Positions 42,355 to 51,159 of a DNA stretch of 64,000 nucleotides are shown here, piece after piece. The notes beneath the pieces are model-generated. The model made no database searches. It had not been told where the DNA came from and worked only from the letters and a program-made list of their open reading frames with translations. The stretch spans positions 1-64,000 of the forward strand of contig JAQGKD010000062.1 of NCBI GenBank assembly GCA_028290285.1, read 5' to 3'. Source of the DNA: Hyphomicrobiales bacterium. Lineage in GTDB: Bacteria > Pseudomonadota > Alphaproteobacteria > Rhizobiales > Beijerinckiaceae. A program made the translations under genes and the position numbers. Position 1 is the stretch's first letter. Every line of letters begins with the position of its first letter.

Positions 42355-44643
42355 ATGGTTGCTGTCACATCCTCTCCCAACATCGGCAAATCCATCGACC
42401 GCCTGGAGGCCCGCGAAAAGGTTACCGGCCGCGTTGAATACGTTCATCACCTGCGCCTGCCGGGCATGCTTTACGGAAAAATTTTCCGCAGCACCGTGCC
42501 GCATGCGCGCATAAAGAGCGTGGATATCTCTGCCGCGCAGGCCCTCGAGGGCGTCTATCAGGTCGTCACCATCGACGACATTCGCAAGGTGATTCCGCAT
42601 CCCTATTACGGCCCGGCGTTCCACGATCAGCCGATTCTGGCGGACGGAAAAGTGCGTTTCGCAGGCGAGCCTGTCGCGGTAGTGCTGGCCACAGACAAGC
42701 GCATCGCGGAGGAGGCGGTCGGCCTCATCACCGCCGAATACGAGGACCTGCCCGGCGTCTTCGACGAAGTCGACGCCATGACATCGGAGACGCTCGTCCA
42801 TGACGTGCTGAAACCGGCTGCGACCTTCCCGGATCTGCAACATCTGAAGGGCCGGAGCGGTACCAATGTAGCGCTCGATTATCATCTGCTGCACGGCGAT
42901 CCGGATGCCGGCTTCGCGGCGTCCGACCACATATTCGAGCACACGTTCCGCACCCAGCAGGTGATGCACACGCCGATGGAGCCTTTCGTCTCCGTCGCCG
43001 ATGCGCAGGAAGGCCGCGTCACGCTGCACACTGCGTCGCAGGGACCGTCCTTCGTGCGCATCGAGATCGCGCGCCTTCTCGGCCTGCCGGAAAACCGCGT
43101 GCGCGTGGTCGTGCCGCATCTCGGCGGCGGCTTCGGCGGAAAACTCTATATCAAGCTCGAGGCGCTCGTCACCGCGCTGTCTATGGTCGCGCAGAGGCCC
43201 GTGAAGATCTCGCTCACCATGGAAGAGCAGTTCTATATGGTCACGCGCCATCCTTGCACGTTCAAGATCAAGAGCGGCGTGACCAAGGAGGGCAAGATCC
43301 TCGCGCGCCATTGCGAGATCGTATGGAACGGCGGTGCCTATGCCGATATCGGCCCGCGCGTGACGCAGAAGGCGGGCTTCACCTCGGCCGGTCCCTACGA
43401 CATCGAGAACGTCTCCATCGATTCCTATGCCGTCTACACGAACCGTCCGCCGTGCGGCGCACTGCGCGGCTTCGGCGCCCCGCAGACGGCCTGGGCCTAC
43501 GAGTGCCACACGGACATGATCGCCGACGCGCTCGGCTTCGACAAGATCGAGTTCCGTCGGCAAAACCTCCTGCGGGAAGGGCGCCCGCAGGCGTCGGGAA
43601 CGCTGATGCGCGACGCCGCGCTCGATCAGGTGCTCGACCACATCGTGGATCGCATGAACTGGAGCGTGCCGCTAAACAAGGGCACGGGCCGCATCCGCCG
43701 GGGTCGCGGCATCGCCATCGGCTTCAAGGGCATCACGGCGCCGACCACCTCTGTCGCCATCGTCAACATGTATGGCGACGGCAGCTGCGGGCTCTATATC
43801 GGCACCGTCGACATGGGGCAGGGGTCGGACACGGTGATGGCCCAGATCGCCGCCGAAGTGCTGAACATCGATGCGGCCTCGATCCGGGTCATCCATCCCG
43901 ACACCGACGTGACGCCCTACGACATGGGCACGCTGGGTTCGCGGTCGACCTTCCACATGGGAACGGCGGTTCGGCTCGCAGCCGAGGAGGCGAAAGCCAA
44001 GATCGCTGCGCTCGCAGTCGAACTCGGCATGCCCGAGGGGAGCAACGTGCCGCTGGCGGAACTCTTCCGCCGCAAATATGGGATGCAAGCGGGCAACATC
44101 ATCGGCACCGGCAGCTTCATTCCGGCCTACGAGAAACCGGACACCAAGACCGGCCAGTCCACCAAGGCGACGCCCTTCTGGGGCGTCGGCGCGGCGGGCG
44201 CGGAGGTCGAGATCGACACCGAGACCGGCCACATCAAGGTGACCAAGCTCGTCAACGTGGCGGATGTCGGCACGGCCATCAATCCGAAGATGGTGCAGCA
44301 GCAATTGTCGGGGGCGGGCATCATGCAGCTCGGTTTCACGCTCACGGAAAACATGGTGTTTCGCGATGGGCAACTGACCAACGGCTCGCTCGCGGATTAC
44401 AAGATCCCGAACCTGCTCGACATGCCCCGCGAGTTCATCAACGAATATGTGGAGTCCCGCCAGAAGGACGGGCCGTTCGGCGCCAAGGGGGCAGGTGAAA
44501 GCACGACCATCGCGCTCTCGCCCGCCATCGGCAACGCCGTCGCGGACGCCATTGGCATTCACCTGACGGATTTGCCCATCACGCCGGAATCCATCTTCCG
44601 CGCGCTGCAAGAAGCAAACGGCACCCCATTGGCGGGAGACTGA
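42355..44643 (+). CDS. Molybdenum hydroxylase large subunit, set 3
   Basis: The 762-residue molybdopterin subunit has IDRLEAREKVTGRVEYVHHL, Moco loop HLGGGFGGKLYIKLEALV, active-site loop CGALRGFGAPQTAWAYECHT, VDMGQGSDTVMAQIAAEVLN and GAKGAGESTTIALSPA. The RGFGAPQ wording is closer to xanthine/nicotinate dehydrogenase-like and 4-hydroxybenzoyl-CoA-reductase-like enzymes than sets 1 and 2. ATG 42355 follows GGGGGAG eight bases upstream; a GTG at 42346 overlaps the previous stop. It is therefore a distinct enzyme, not a recent copy. Confidence 0.93.
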   Translation: MVAVTSSPNIGKSIDRLEAREKVTGRVEYVHHLRLPGMLYGKIFRSTVPHARIKSVDISAAQALEGVYQVVTIDDIRKVIPHPYYGPAFHDQPILADGKVRFAGEPVAVVLATDKRIAEEAVGLITAEYEDLPGVFDEVDAMTSETLVHDVLKPAATFPDLQHLKGRSGTNVALDYHLLHGDPDAGFAASDHIFEHTFRTQQVMHTPMEPFVSVADAQEGRVTLHTASQGPSFVRIEIARLLGLPENRVRVVVPHLGGGFGGKLYIKLEALVTALSMVAQRPVKISLTMEEQFYMVTRHPCTFKIKSGVTKEGKILARHCEIVWNGGAYADIGPRVTQKAGFTSAGPYDIENVSIDSYAVYTNRPPCGALRGFGAPQTAWAYECHTDMIADALGFDKIEFRRQNLLREGRPQASGTLMRDAALDQVLDHIVDRMNWSVPLNKGTGRIRRGRGIAIGFKGITAPTTSVAIVNMYGDGSCGLYIGTVDMGQGSDTVMAQIAAEVLNIDAASIRVIHPDTDVTPYDMGTLGSRSTFHMGTAVRLAAEEAKAKIAALAVELGMPEGSNVPLAELFRRKYGMQAGNIIGTGSFIPAYEKPDTKTGQSTKATPFWGVGAAGAEVEIDTETGHIKVTKLVNVADVGTAINPKMVQQQLSGAGIMQLGFTLTENMVFRDGQLTNGSLADYKIPNLLDMPREFINEYVESRQKDGPFGAKGAGESTTIALSPAIGNAVADAIGIHLTDLPITPESIFRALQEANGTPLAGD

Positions 44644-44644
44644 C

Positions 44645-45133
44645 GTGACGACACCCCGGACCATCCGCTTCACACTCAACGAACGCGCCGTCAGCCTCGA
44701 CGTCATGCCGCATGAGACCATCATCGACATGTTGACCCAGCGCTTCGACCTGAAGGGTGCACGCGAAAGCTGCGGCCAGGGCCTGTGCGGCTGCTGTACC
44801 GTTTATGTCGACGGCAAATCCCTGTCGGCCTGCCTGTCGCTCGCCTGGTTCCTCGATGGCACGAAGGTCGAGACCATCGAGGGGCTCGCCAAGGGCGGGC
44901 AACTAGATCCCGTGCAGGAGGCTTTCATCGAGGCGGGAGCCTTCCAATGCGGGTTCTGCACGCCCGGCTTCATCATGATGGTAAAGCAATTGCTCGATCA
45001 TCACCCCGATCCAAGCGACGACGAGATCCGCCATTACCTGACGGGCAATCTCTGCCGCTGCTCCGCCTATCCCGAGATTGTGGACGCGGTGCGGATCGCA
45101 GCGGCCAAGCGGGCTCGGGCTTTGGCGGCCTAA
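44645..45133 (+). CDS. Molybdenum hydroxylase 2Fe-2S subunit, set 3
   Basis: The 162-residue protein has CGQGLCGCCTVYVDG, CGFCTPGFIMM and NLCRCSAYPEIV, giving two [2Fe-2S] clusters. CGQGLCG differs from CEHGxCG of sets 1 and 2, again marking set 3 as a separate lineage. Start codon GTG at 44645, two bases after the large subunit stop. A 13-bp hairpin follows. Confidence 0.94.
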   Translation: MTTPRTIRFTLNERAVSLDVMPHETIIDMLTQRFDLKGARESCGQGLCGCCTVYVDGKSLSACLSLAWFLDGTKVETIEGLAKGGQLDPVQEAFIEAGAFQCGFCTPGFIMMVKQLLDHHPDPSDDEIRHYLTGNLCRCSAYPEIVDAVRIAAAKRARALAA

Positions 45134-45154
45134 TGAGCGTGTGAGGAGGTATGT

Positions 45155-45189
45155 ATCTGCGCCTCCCGTGATGGTTGGGAGGCGCAGAT
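45155..45189 (+). terminator. 13-bp hairpin after the set 3 operon
   Basis: Perfect arms ATCTGCGCCTCCC and GGGAGGCGCAGAT with a nine-base loop, 22 bases after the 2Fe-2S subunit stop. No T-run, so termination may be partial, or it protects the transcript end. Confidence 0.6.
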
Positions 45190-45543
45190 CGTAACTCGCA
45201 TAATTCGGACTACTCGCGACGAACCGACATTTTGATCCGTGTCGAATTGATTTGCACCGAAACAGTGCTCTTGATCTTACCTCCTGGCATTAGAACTATT
45301 AGCATGAAGGCAACGAAAATTGCTTTTTGCGTAATGTCGTCGAGAACCATTTTTTAGACTCCATTTCAATCACAACGTAACCTCCTGTAATTCAGCCGCC
45401 ATGACTAGGTGCCTTTGTTAGTGTACTGATAAGAGTTCGGAACTTTTTTGAACCAAGAACGCGCCCCCCGCGACAAGCCCCCGCAACTTCCCTATGCTGT
45501 CCCGGCACCCGGCAAGAGGGGCGAACGCAAGGGGGAGGGCGCG
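45190..45543. other. AT-rich intergenic region, nothing recognised
   Basis: About 350 bases, AT-rich to about 45440, without a supported gene. It may hold a separate promoter for the downstream TctC gene. Confidence 0.45.
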
Positions 45544-46584
45544 ATGGCTCGGCATGGGGCACGGATTTTGGTGGCGGCGGCATGTTTGGCGATGGCCGGA
45601 TCCGCCCACGCGCAGGACGCGATTGCCTCCTTCTACAAGGGCCGCAACCTCACCATCATCATCGGCTCGTCGCCCGGCGGCGGCTATGATCTCTACGGCC
45701 GCTTGATCTCGCGCTTCCTCAGCAAGCACGTTCCCGGCAACCCGACGATCATCGTGCAAAACATGCCGGGCGCGGCATCCAACGTCGCGGCGGCCTATGT
45801 CTACAACGTCGCGCCGAAGGATGGCTCTGTGATCGGCGCGCTGTTCATGGGCGCGGTGGTCGAGCCGCTGTTCGGGGATTCGAAGCGCGTCACGCACGAC
45901 ATGAGCAAGTTCAACTATATCGGCAACGCCAACAGCGATGCCTATGTCTGCCTCGTGCGCACCGACGCGCCGGTCAAGAACATGGCGGATGCGTTCGAAA
46001 AGGAACTCATCATGGGTGCCAGCGCGGAAGGCGCCTCGACGCGCGACTTTCCGGTGCTCCTGAAAAACCTGCTCGGCGCGAAATTCAAGGTTGTCGCTGG
46101 CTATCCCGGCACGCGCGAGATCAACCTGGCGCTGGAGAAGGGCGAGGTTCAGGGGGCCTGCGGCGAAACATGGTCGAGTGTCGCGGCAACCTATCCAACA
46201 TGGTTCAAGGACAATCTGGTCAAGCCGCTCGTGCAGGAATCCAACACCGGTTACCCCGACCTCGACAAGCGGGGCGTGCCGCTTGCCCGTGAGTTTGCGA
46301 AGACGGACGAACAGCGCCAGATCCTCGATCTCGTCTATACGCAAACGACCTTCGGGCGGCCCTATGTCGTCGCCCCCGGTGTCCCGCCCGAGCGGATCGA
46401 GGCGCTCCGCAAAGCCTTTATGGAAACGCTCACCGATCCCGATCTGCTGGCAGAGGCCAAGCGCATCAACCTCGATGTCGGCCCCATCTCCGGCGCGGAG
46501 TTGCAGAAGCTGATCGCGAAGCTCTATGCGACGCCGCAGGACCTCGTTGACAAGGCGAAGGCGGCGATTGCGTTCCGGAATTGA
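45544..46584 (+). CDS. TctC/Bug-type binding protein next to hydroxylase set 3
   Basis: The 346-residue periplasmic receptor has a signal peptide (LVAAACLAMAGSAHAQ), LTIIIGSSPGGGYDLYGRLI, HVPGNPTIIVQNMPGAASNV and ERIEALRKAFMETLTDPDL. GGGGGAGGG precedes the ATG at 45544. Its wording is close to the TctC protein coupled to set 1 (ASFYKGK/R then IIG-x-S), so the two are likely paralogues. No TctA/TctB genes nearby. It may bind the same carboxylate class. Confidence 0.92.
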   Translation: MARHGARILVAAACLAMAGSAHAQDAIASFYKGRNLTIIIGSSPGGGYDLYGRLISRFLSKHVPGNPTIIVQNMPGAASNVAAAYVYNVAPKDGSVIGALFMGAVVEPLFGDSKRVTHDMSKFNYIGNANSDAYVCLVRTDAPVKNMADAFEKELIMGASAEGASTRDFPVLLKNLLGAKFKVVAGYPGTREINLALEKGEVQGACGETWSSVAATYPTWFKDNLVKPLVQESNTGYPDLDKRGVPLAREFAKTDEQRQILDLVYTQTTFGRPYVVAPGVPPERIEALRKAFMETLTDPDLLAEAKRINLDVGPISGAELQKLIAKLYATPQDLVDKAKAAIAFRN

Positions 46585-46598
46585 GACATCGAACGAAG

Positions 46599-46622
46599 AA
46601 GGGCTCCCGGTGGGGAGCCCTT
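46599..46622. terminator. 10-bp hairpin between convergent genes
   Basis: Perfect arms AAGGGCTCCC and GGGAGCCCTT with a GGTG loop, between the TctC gene and the convergent HdeA-like gene. It could serve both strands. Confidence 0.7.
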
Positions 46623-46647
46623 CAAATCATCAAGCGTTCAAAAATCC

Positions 46648-46899
46648 TCAGCCGCCCATCGCCTTTTCAGCGGCTTCCATGGCCTTGGCCTTCGGGTTTG
46701 CCTTGCAATAGGCGTTCATCTTCATGTCGATGTCGGCTGCCATCTTGTCCATGGCGGCATCGCCGGTCTTGGGCGTGGGGCCTGCCGAGGCTGCCAGTTT
46801 CAGGTAATCGGCACAATTCATGTCGGGGTCGGTGACCTGGGCCACGGCGGCCTGGGCGAAGAAGATGGACGTGACAGCGACGAGGCAAGCAAAGCGCAT
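46648..46899 (-). CDS. Small HdeA/HdeB-like secreted protein
   Basis: The 83-residue protein has a signal peptide (cleavage near AVAQ), then NCADYLKLA, a helical middle and MNAYCKANPKAKAMEAAEKA. The two cysteines and the CxxYL...YCKxNP pattern fit HdeA/HdeB-like periplasmic proteins, whose Escherichia coli members are acid-stress chaperones. The fit is by pattern only. GAAGGAAATATC precedes the ATG at 46899. Confidence 0.65.
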   Translation of the reverse strand: MRFACLVAVTSIFFAQAAVAQVTDPDMNCADYLKLAASAGPTPKTGDAAMDKMAADIDMKMNAYCKANPKAKAMEAAEKAMGG

Positions 46900-47042
46900 G
46901 ATATTTCCTTCAAACGATAAAAAGGGAAGAATCGCTGACGGACAATGGGGGAGCGGCGAGGGGCTCACAAGTTCTCATTTACGAAACCCGGCGCACACAG
47001 CAAGCAAGTCATCTTCAGCAAGAAGTAATAGCTTGCAGCCGC

Positions 47043-47501
47043 TCAGGAAACCGGCGGAGTTATTGCCGGTTTCGTCTTCGGCTTCGGAGGTGCACGCCGT
47101 GCCGCGCGTGGTATGCCGAGGCGCCGCACGGGTTCGAGTGTGACGAACACGGGATTGGGAAAATGCTCGAGCGTCGCGCCGGTCGATGCATCGACACCCA
47201 TCCCTATGACGCCGCCAATGAGGATATTGCCAGCCATCCCCGCTGCGCCTGCGCCGGCAACCTTCGTACCAACGGGAACCTGCTGGGGTGAGTAGCCCGG
47301 CTTGCTGAACGAAACCACGAACTCTGATTTGCGCGGCACCTCGAAGGTGCATGGCGTGGACGGACAGGTCAGCCCGGTCGACGTGGTGGCCAGCGCACCG
47401 GCGGGTTCTGAATTGATCGCCACCTGATCCGTGGTGCCGCGCGTAATCGTGGCACAGCCGGAAACAGCCAGGCCCAATGCTGCAATCATAATGATTTTCA
47501 T
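47043..47501 (-). CDS. Putative outer-membrane lipoprotein
   Basis: The 152-residue protein has a lipoprotein signal peptide with lipobox LAVSGC (C16 lipidated), then TITRGTTDQVAINSEPAGA, a cysteine pair (TCPSTPC), and a glycine-rich hydrophobic stretch AGAGAAGMAGNILIGGVIGM near residue 90 that resembles glycine-zipper segments. A basic Pro/Lys-rich tail ends it. GGAGCTGG precedes the ATG. Function unknown; a PEGA-like envelope domain is possible. Confidence 0.78.
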   Translation of the reverse strand: MKIIMIAALGLAVSGCATITRGTTDQVAINSEPAGALATTSTGLTCPSTPCTFEVPRKSEFVVSFSKPGYSPQQVPVGTKVAGAGAAGMAGNILIGGVIGMGVDASTGATLEHFPNPVFVTLEPVRRLGIPRAARRAPPKPKTKPAITPPVS

Positions 47502-47888
47502 AAAACCAGCTCCAGCTCCGCAATAGGCGGGACTAGAACCTATGGCCCCTGCAATCAGGCGAGCTAGCCAAAAGAAACCCGCTCGATGAATGTGCACAGG
47601 AATTTCAACCAGCTTGCTGGCAACCGGCCCGCATCCACAATCCCGCAGCCGTGGAGTCCCAGCCTCGTCAGCAGGAGCCCGCAACGTGCCAGCGCCCCTC
47701 AAACGAGGACACGCAAGCCGCCGTTCCGCAAACCAACGGAGTATTACACGCAAAAAGGGCATGAGATCTTGGACTTAGCCATGAAGCCAAAATCTTGCCG
47801 CGCGGCCAGCTTCGTCCTAAAAGCGCCTGCGCGCCCCCGTGGGCAGAATCAGGCCGGTGCCGCTGGGCTCCCGCAGTTCGAGACTCAC
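47502..47888. other. Divergent intergenic region, lipoprotein to GT39 gene
   Basis: About 390 bases. An open frame runs in from 47586 in phase with the glycosyltransferase, but its translation is low-complexity and unlike the family, so it is treated as non-coding. An in-frame ATG at 47781 is an unlikely alternative start. Confidence 0.45.
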
Positions 47889-49604
47889 ATGACGATCGCC
47901 CGGATCATCGAGCCGGCCGCCGCGGCCCTGGACCAGACCCTCGCGTCCCATCGCAGAGTGGGCATCTGGCTCGCCGTTGTCGCGCTGGCGCTCTTCCTGC
48001 CGGGCTTCTTCACGCTCCAGCCGATGGATCGCGACGAGCCGCGTTTCGCTCAGGCGACGAAGCAGATGCTCGAAACGGGCGACGCCGTCGCCATCCGCTT
48101 CCAGGATGAAGCCCGCAACAAGAAGCCGGTCGGCATCTACTGGATGCAGGCGGCCGTCGTGGGGGCGGCAGAAAAGCTAGGCCTGCCCAATGCGCGCACG
48201 ACGATCTGGCTCTATCGGTTCGTCTCGTTGCTCGGCGCGGTTTCTGCCGTGCTGCTCACTTATTGGGCGGCGCTCCCCTTCGTATCCCGACGCCACGCTT
48301 TTATCGCGGCGCTGCTGTTTGCCTCGACAGCCCTGATCGGAGTCGAGGCGCGACTGGCGAAGACCGATGCTGTCATGACGGCGACCGTCGTGGCCTGCAT
48401 GGGCGCGTTGGCGCGGATCTATCTGGCCTCGCGCAAGCCGGGCGGCCGTGGACTCGCCTTGCCCTTCGTTTTCTGGACGGCCATCGGCGTCGGACTTCTC
48501 GTCAAGGGGCCGATCACGCCGATGATCCCGGTTTTCACGGCGATTGTTCTCGGCATCAAGGACCGTTCGGCACGCTGGCTCGGCGACACGCGTCCTCTGG
48601 CCGGAGTCATCTGGGCCCTTGCGTTGGTCGTGCCATGGTTCGTCCTCATCATGGTCGCGACCAAGGGGGCCTTCCTGGCCGATTCGGTCGGCGGCGACAT
48701 GCTCGGCAAGGTCGGGGCAGGGCAGGAATCGCACGGCGCTCCGCCGGGCACGTATCTGCTCGCGTTCTGGGCCACGGCATGGCCCATGGCCCCCTTCGCC
48801 GCGCTGGCCGCGCCGATTGTCTGGCGTCTGCGGCGTGATCCCCCGGTCGCTTTCCTGCTGGCGTGGCTCGTTCCGGCCTGGATCATGTTCGAGGCTGTGC
48901 CGACGAAATTGCCGCATTACGTCCTGCCACTTTATCCGGCGATCGCCATTCTCTGCGCCGTCGGCATCGAGCGCGGCTGCCTCGCGCTCGACAGGCGCTG
49001 GGCGCGTCCCGTGCTGCTCCTCGTGCCTGGTATCGCCCTCATCTTGGTGGCCCTGAGCGCCGGACTGAGCGTCTGGAGCCAGCACATCCCGGGCACGGCG
49101 GCCTTTGCTGCCATGCCTTTCCTGCTCTGGCTCGCCCTGCACCTTGCGCGCGACATCGGCCGCGAAAAGCTTGAAACCTCGATCATCGGCAGCGTGGCGC
49201 TCGCAGGCCTTTGCTACATCCTGATCTACAGCGGGCTGCTGACCAGCGGCCCCTTCGACCCCTTCCGCGTCTCGCCTCGGCTTGCAGAGGCGCGCCGTCT
49301 GATCTCCGCGACCGTGCCCGGCTGCCCGAGCCTCTCGGCGGCGAGCGCCGGATATCACGAGCCGAGCCTTGTTTTTCTGGTGGGCACCGATCTGTTGCTC
49401 ACGGAAGGCAAGGGCGCGGCCCAGTTTATCCAGGCGGAACCCTGCCGCATGGCCTTCGTCGATATACGGGAAGAGCCCGCCTTCAAGGCCGCTCTCTCCT
49501 CGCCGTCGAGCGTGTCTCTCGCCGACCGCATCACGGGCATCAACCTCAACGGCGGCCGCAGGCTCGATATCGGCATCTATGTTTTGAAAGCGTCGCAGCC
49601 ATGA
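47889..49604 (+). CDS. GT39-family membrane glycosyltransferase (ArnT/RgtD-like)
   Basis: The 571-residue protein has about 12 hydrophobic segments and the periplasmic catalytic-loop signature of ArnT-type enzymes, PMDRDEPRFAQATKQMLETG (about 45-64) followed by RFQDEARNKKPVGIYWMQA. Such enzymes move a sugar from polyprenyl phosphate to lipid A or core. The next three genes (PAP2, GT2, LAB_N) overlap head to tail. Rhizobial RgtDEF, which adds galacturonic acid to lipid A, is the closest functional model I can suggest; the sugar here is not determined. Confidence 0.88.
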   Translation: MTIARIIEPAAAALDQTLASHRRVGIWLAVVALALFLPGFFTLQPMDRDEPRFAQATKQMLETGDAVAIRFQDEARNKKPVGIYWMQAAVVGAAEKLGLPNARTTIWLYRFVSLLGAVSAVLLTYWAALPFVSRRHAFIAALLFASTALIGVEARLAKTDAVMTATVVACMGALARIYLASRKPGGRGLALPFVFWTAIGVGLLVKGPITPMIPVFTAIVLGIKDRSARWLGDTRPLAGVIWALALVVPWFVLIMVATKGAFLADSVGGDMLGKVGAGQESHGAPPGTYLLAFWATAWPMAPFAALAAPIVWRLRRDPPVAFLLAWLVPAWIMFEAVPTKLPHYVLPLYPAIAILCAVGIERGCLALDRRWARPVLLLVPGIALILVALSAGLSVWSQHIPGTAAFAAMPFLLWLALHLARDIGREKLETSIIGSVALAGLCYILIYSGLLTSGPFDPFRVSPRLAEARRLISATVPGCPSLSAASAGYHEPSLVFLVGTDLLLTEGKGAAQFIQAEPCRMAFVDIREEPAFKAALSSPSSVSLADRITGINLNGGRRLDIGIYVLKASQP

Positions 49605-50428
49605 TGGCCACGCACCTCGCGCCGATCCGGCTCGCCTCGCGCGACTTTCTCGCACGCTGGCAGTCCCGTGAACGCGAATCCGCCACCCGCGGCCGACAGA
49701 TCGAGGCCGTCCTCGCACTGTTCATCTGCGGGCTGGTCGTCCTGGTCGCATGGTTGGGCGACGAACGCATCGCCTATGCGATGCGCGATCTTCCCGAAAC
49801 CTTGCGACGTCCGCTTCTGCAGATTACGAAGCTCGGCGAATCCGGCTGGATTTTCGCACTCGCGATAGCCGTCCTCGGCGGCGCTCTGTTCGCCCGTCAT
49901 CGCGGCCTCGGCCTGCGGCTGGACGCGGCGCTGGGCGTGCTGGCGGGGCGCGCCTTCTTCATCGTGGCCGTGAATGCCGCGTCGGGCCTCCTCTCGCTGG
50001 TGGTCAAGACCGTCGTGGGGCGCGCCCGGCCGCGGCTGCTCGATATGGTCGGCCCCTTTCACTTCGATCTGTTCTCGGTCAAATCGGCCCTCTTGAGCTT
50101 CCCGTCCGGGCATGCGGTGACGGCACTGACGACAGCCACCGCGCTCGCGTTCCTGGCTCCGCGCGGCGGCTGGCCGGCTTTCGTGCTGGCACTGCTCATC
50201 TGCATTTCACGCGTCGCCACTGGCGCGCATTACCCCAGCGATGTGATCGGCGGCATGGCGCTCGGCTTCGCGACGACGATCTTCGCCCGCCGCGCCTTCG
50301 CCGATCGCGGCATCGTGTTTCGGTCCGGCCCGTCGGGCATCGTTCTGCGCGGCGCCGGCATGGTCGGTCCCGCGCTGCGCAAGATCGCCGCACGCTGGAG
50401 CACCAAGCCTGTCAGGAGTCCTGAATGA
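49601..50428 (+). CDS. PAP2-family membrane phosphatase
   Basis: The 275-residue protein has about six membrane helices and the three acid-phosphatase motifs: KTVVGRARPRL, SFPSGHAVTAL (catalytic His) and SRVATGAHYPSDVIGG. These enzymes remove phosphate from lipids, such as undecaprenyl diphosphate or lipid A (LpxE type). The ATG at 49601 overlaps the glycosyltransferase stop (ATGA). The operon suggests lipid A dephosphorylation or polyprenyl carrier recycling. Confidence 0.92.
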   Translation: MMATHLAPIRLASRDFLARWQSRERESATRGRQIEAVLALFICGLVVLVAWLGDERIAYAMRDLPETLRRPLLQITKLGESGWIFALAIAVLGGALFARHRGLGLRLDAALGVLAGRAFFIVAVNAASGLLSLVVKTVVGRARPRLLDMVGPFHFDLFSVKSALLSFPSGHAVTALTTATALAFLAPRGGWPAFVLALLICISRVATGAHYPSDVIGGMALGFATTIFARRAFADRGIVFRSGPSGIVLRGAGMVGPALRKIAARWSTKPVRSPE

Positions 50429-51159
50429 ACGTCTCACCCAGCGTTTCCGTGGTCGTGCCGGTGCGCAACGAGGCCGGCAACATCGAAGCGCTCGTCACCG
50501 AGATCGAGGCCGCGCTATCGCAGGCGGGCCCCTTCGAGATTGTCTACGTCAACGACGGTTCGACCGACGGCACATCGCGGGAACTGGCCCGGCTCGCAGC
50601 CACGCGTCCGTACCTGCGCGAGATCGCGCATGCAGCCTCCTGCGGGCAATCGGCCGCCGTGCGCAGCGGCGTGCGCGCGGCGCGGTCCCCCGTCATCCTC
50701 ACGCTGGATGGTGACGGCCAGAACGATCCGTCCTTTATGCCGGCGTTTCTCGCCGCCTTGCGCGAAGCGGGGCCGGGCTGCGGCCTCGTGCAGGGGCAGC
50801 GCGTCGGCCGCAAGGACACGGGCTTCAAGCGGATGCAGTCGCGCATTGCCAACAAGGTGCGCGCGGCCGTGCTGAACGACGGCACGCGCGACACCGGCTG
50901 CGGCTTCAAATGCTTTCCGCGCGAGGCCTACCTGGCCTTGCCCTATTTCGACGCGCTGCATCGCTTCATGCCCGCCCTGATCCGCCGCGAGGGCCTCGGA
51001 ATCGCCTATGTCGACGTTGTCGATCGGCCGCGGCTGACGGGCGTGTCGAACTATGGCTTCTTCGACCGGCTGTGGGTCGGCATGGTCGATCTCGCCGGTG
51101 TGCGCTGGCTGCTCACCCGCCGCAAGAAAGTGCCCGTTGCGACGGAGGTCGTTCGATGA
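50425..51159 (+). CDS. GT2 polyprenyl-phosphate glycosyltransferase (ArnC/DPM1-like)
   Basis: The 244-residue protein has VSVVVPVRNEAGNIEALV, VNDGSTDGTSREL and the DxD-like TLDGDGQNDPSF, plus RDTGCGFKCFPREAYL typical of dolichol-phosphate-mannose-synthase-like enzymes. It lacks the C-terminal membrane helices of longer members. It probably makes the polyprenyl-phosphate sugar donor used by the GT39 enzyme. ATGA overlaps at both ends. Confidence 0.92.
   Translation: MNVSPSVSVVVPVRNEAGNIEALVTEIEAALSQAGPFEIVYVNDGSTDGTSRELARLAATRPYLREIAHAASCGQSAAVRSGVRAARSPVILTLDGDGQNDPSFMPAFLAALREAGPGCGLVQGQRVGRKDTGFKRMQSRIANKVRAAVLNDGTRDTGCGFKCFPREAYLALPYFDALHRFMPALIRREGLGIAYVDVVDRPRLTGVSNYGFFDRLWVGMVDLAGVRWLLTRRKKVPVATEVVR

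Noticed and set aside
27215-45133. Reading the hydroxylases as aerobic CO dehydrogenase (cox) genes
   Set aside because: No large subunit has the AYxCSFR active-site loop of form I, and the coxDEF accessory genes are absent.
45175-45357. 60-codon plus-strand ORF after the set 3 operon
   Set aside because: It begins inside the 13-bp hairpin, has no ribosome binding site, and lies in AT-rich non-coding DNA.
48177-49718. 513-codon minus-strand open frame opposite the GT39 gene
   Set aside because: Composition is Arg/Gln/Asp-rich noise, while the plus strand encodes a coherent membrane glycosyltransferase.
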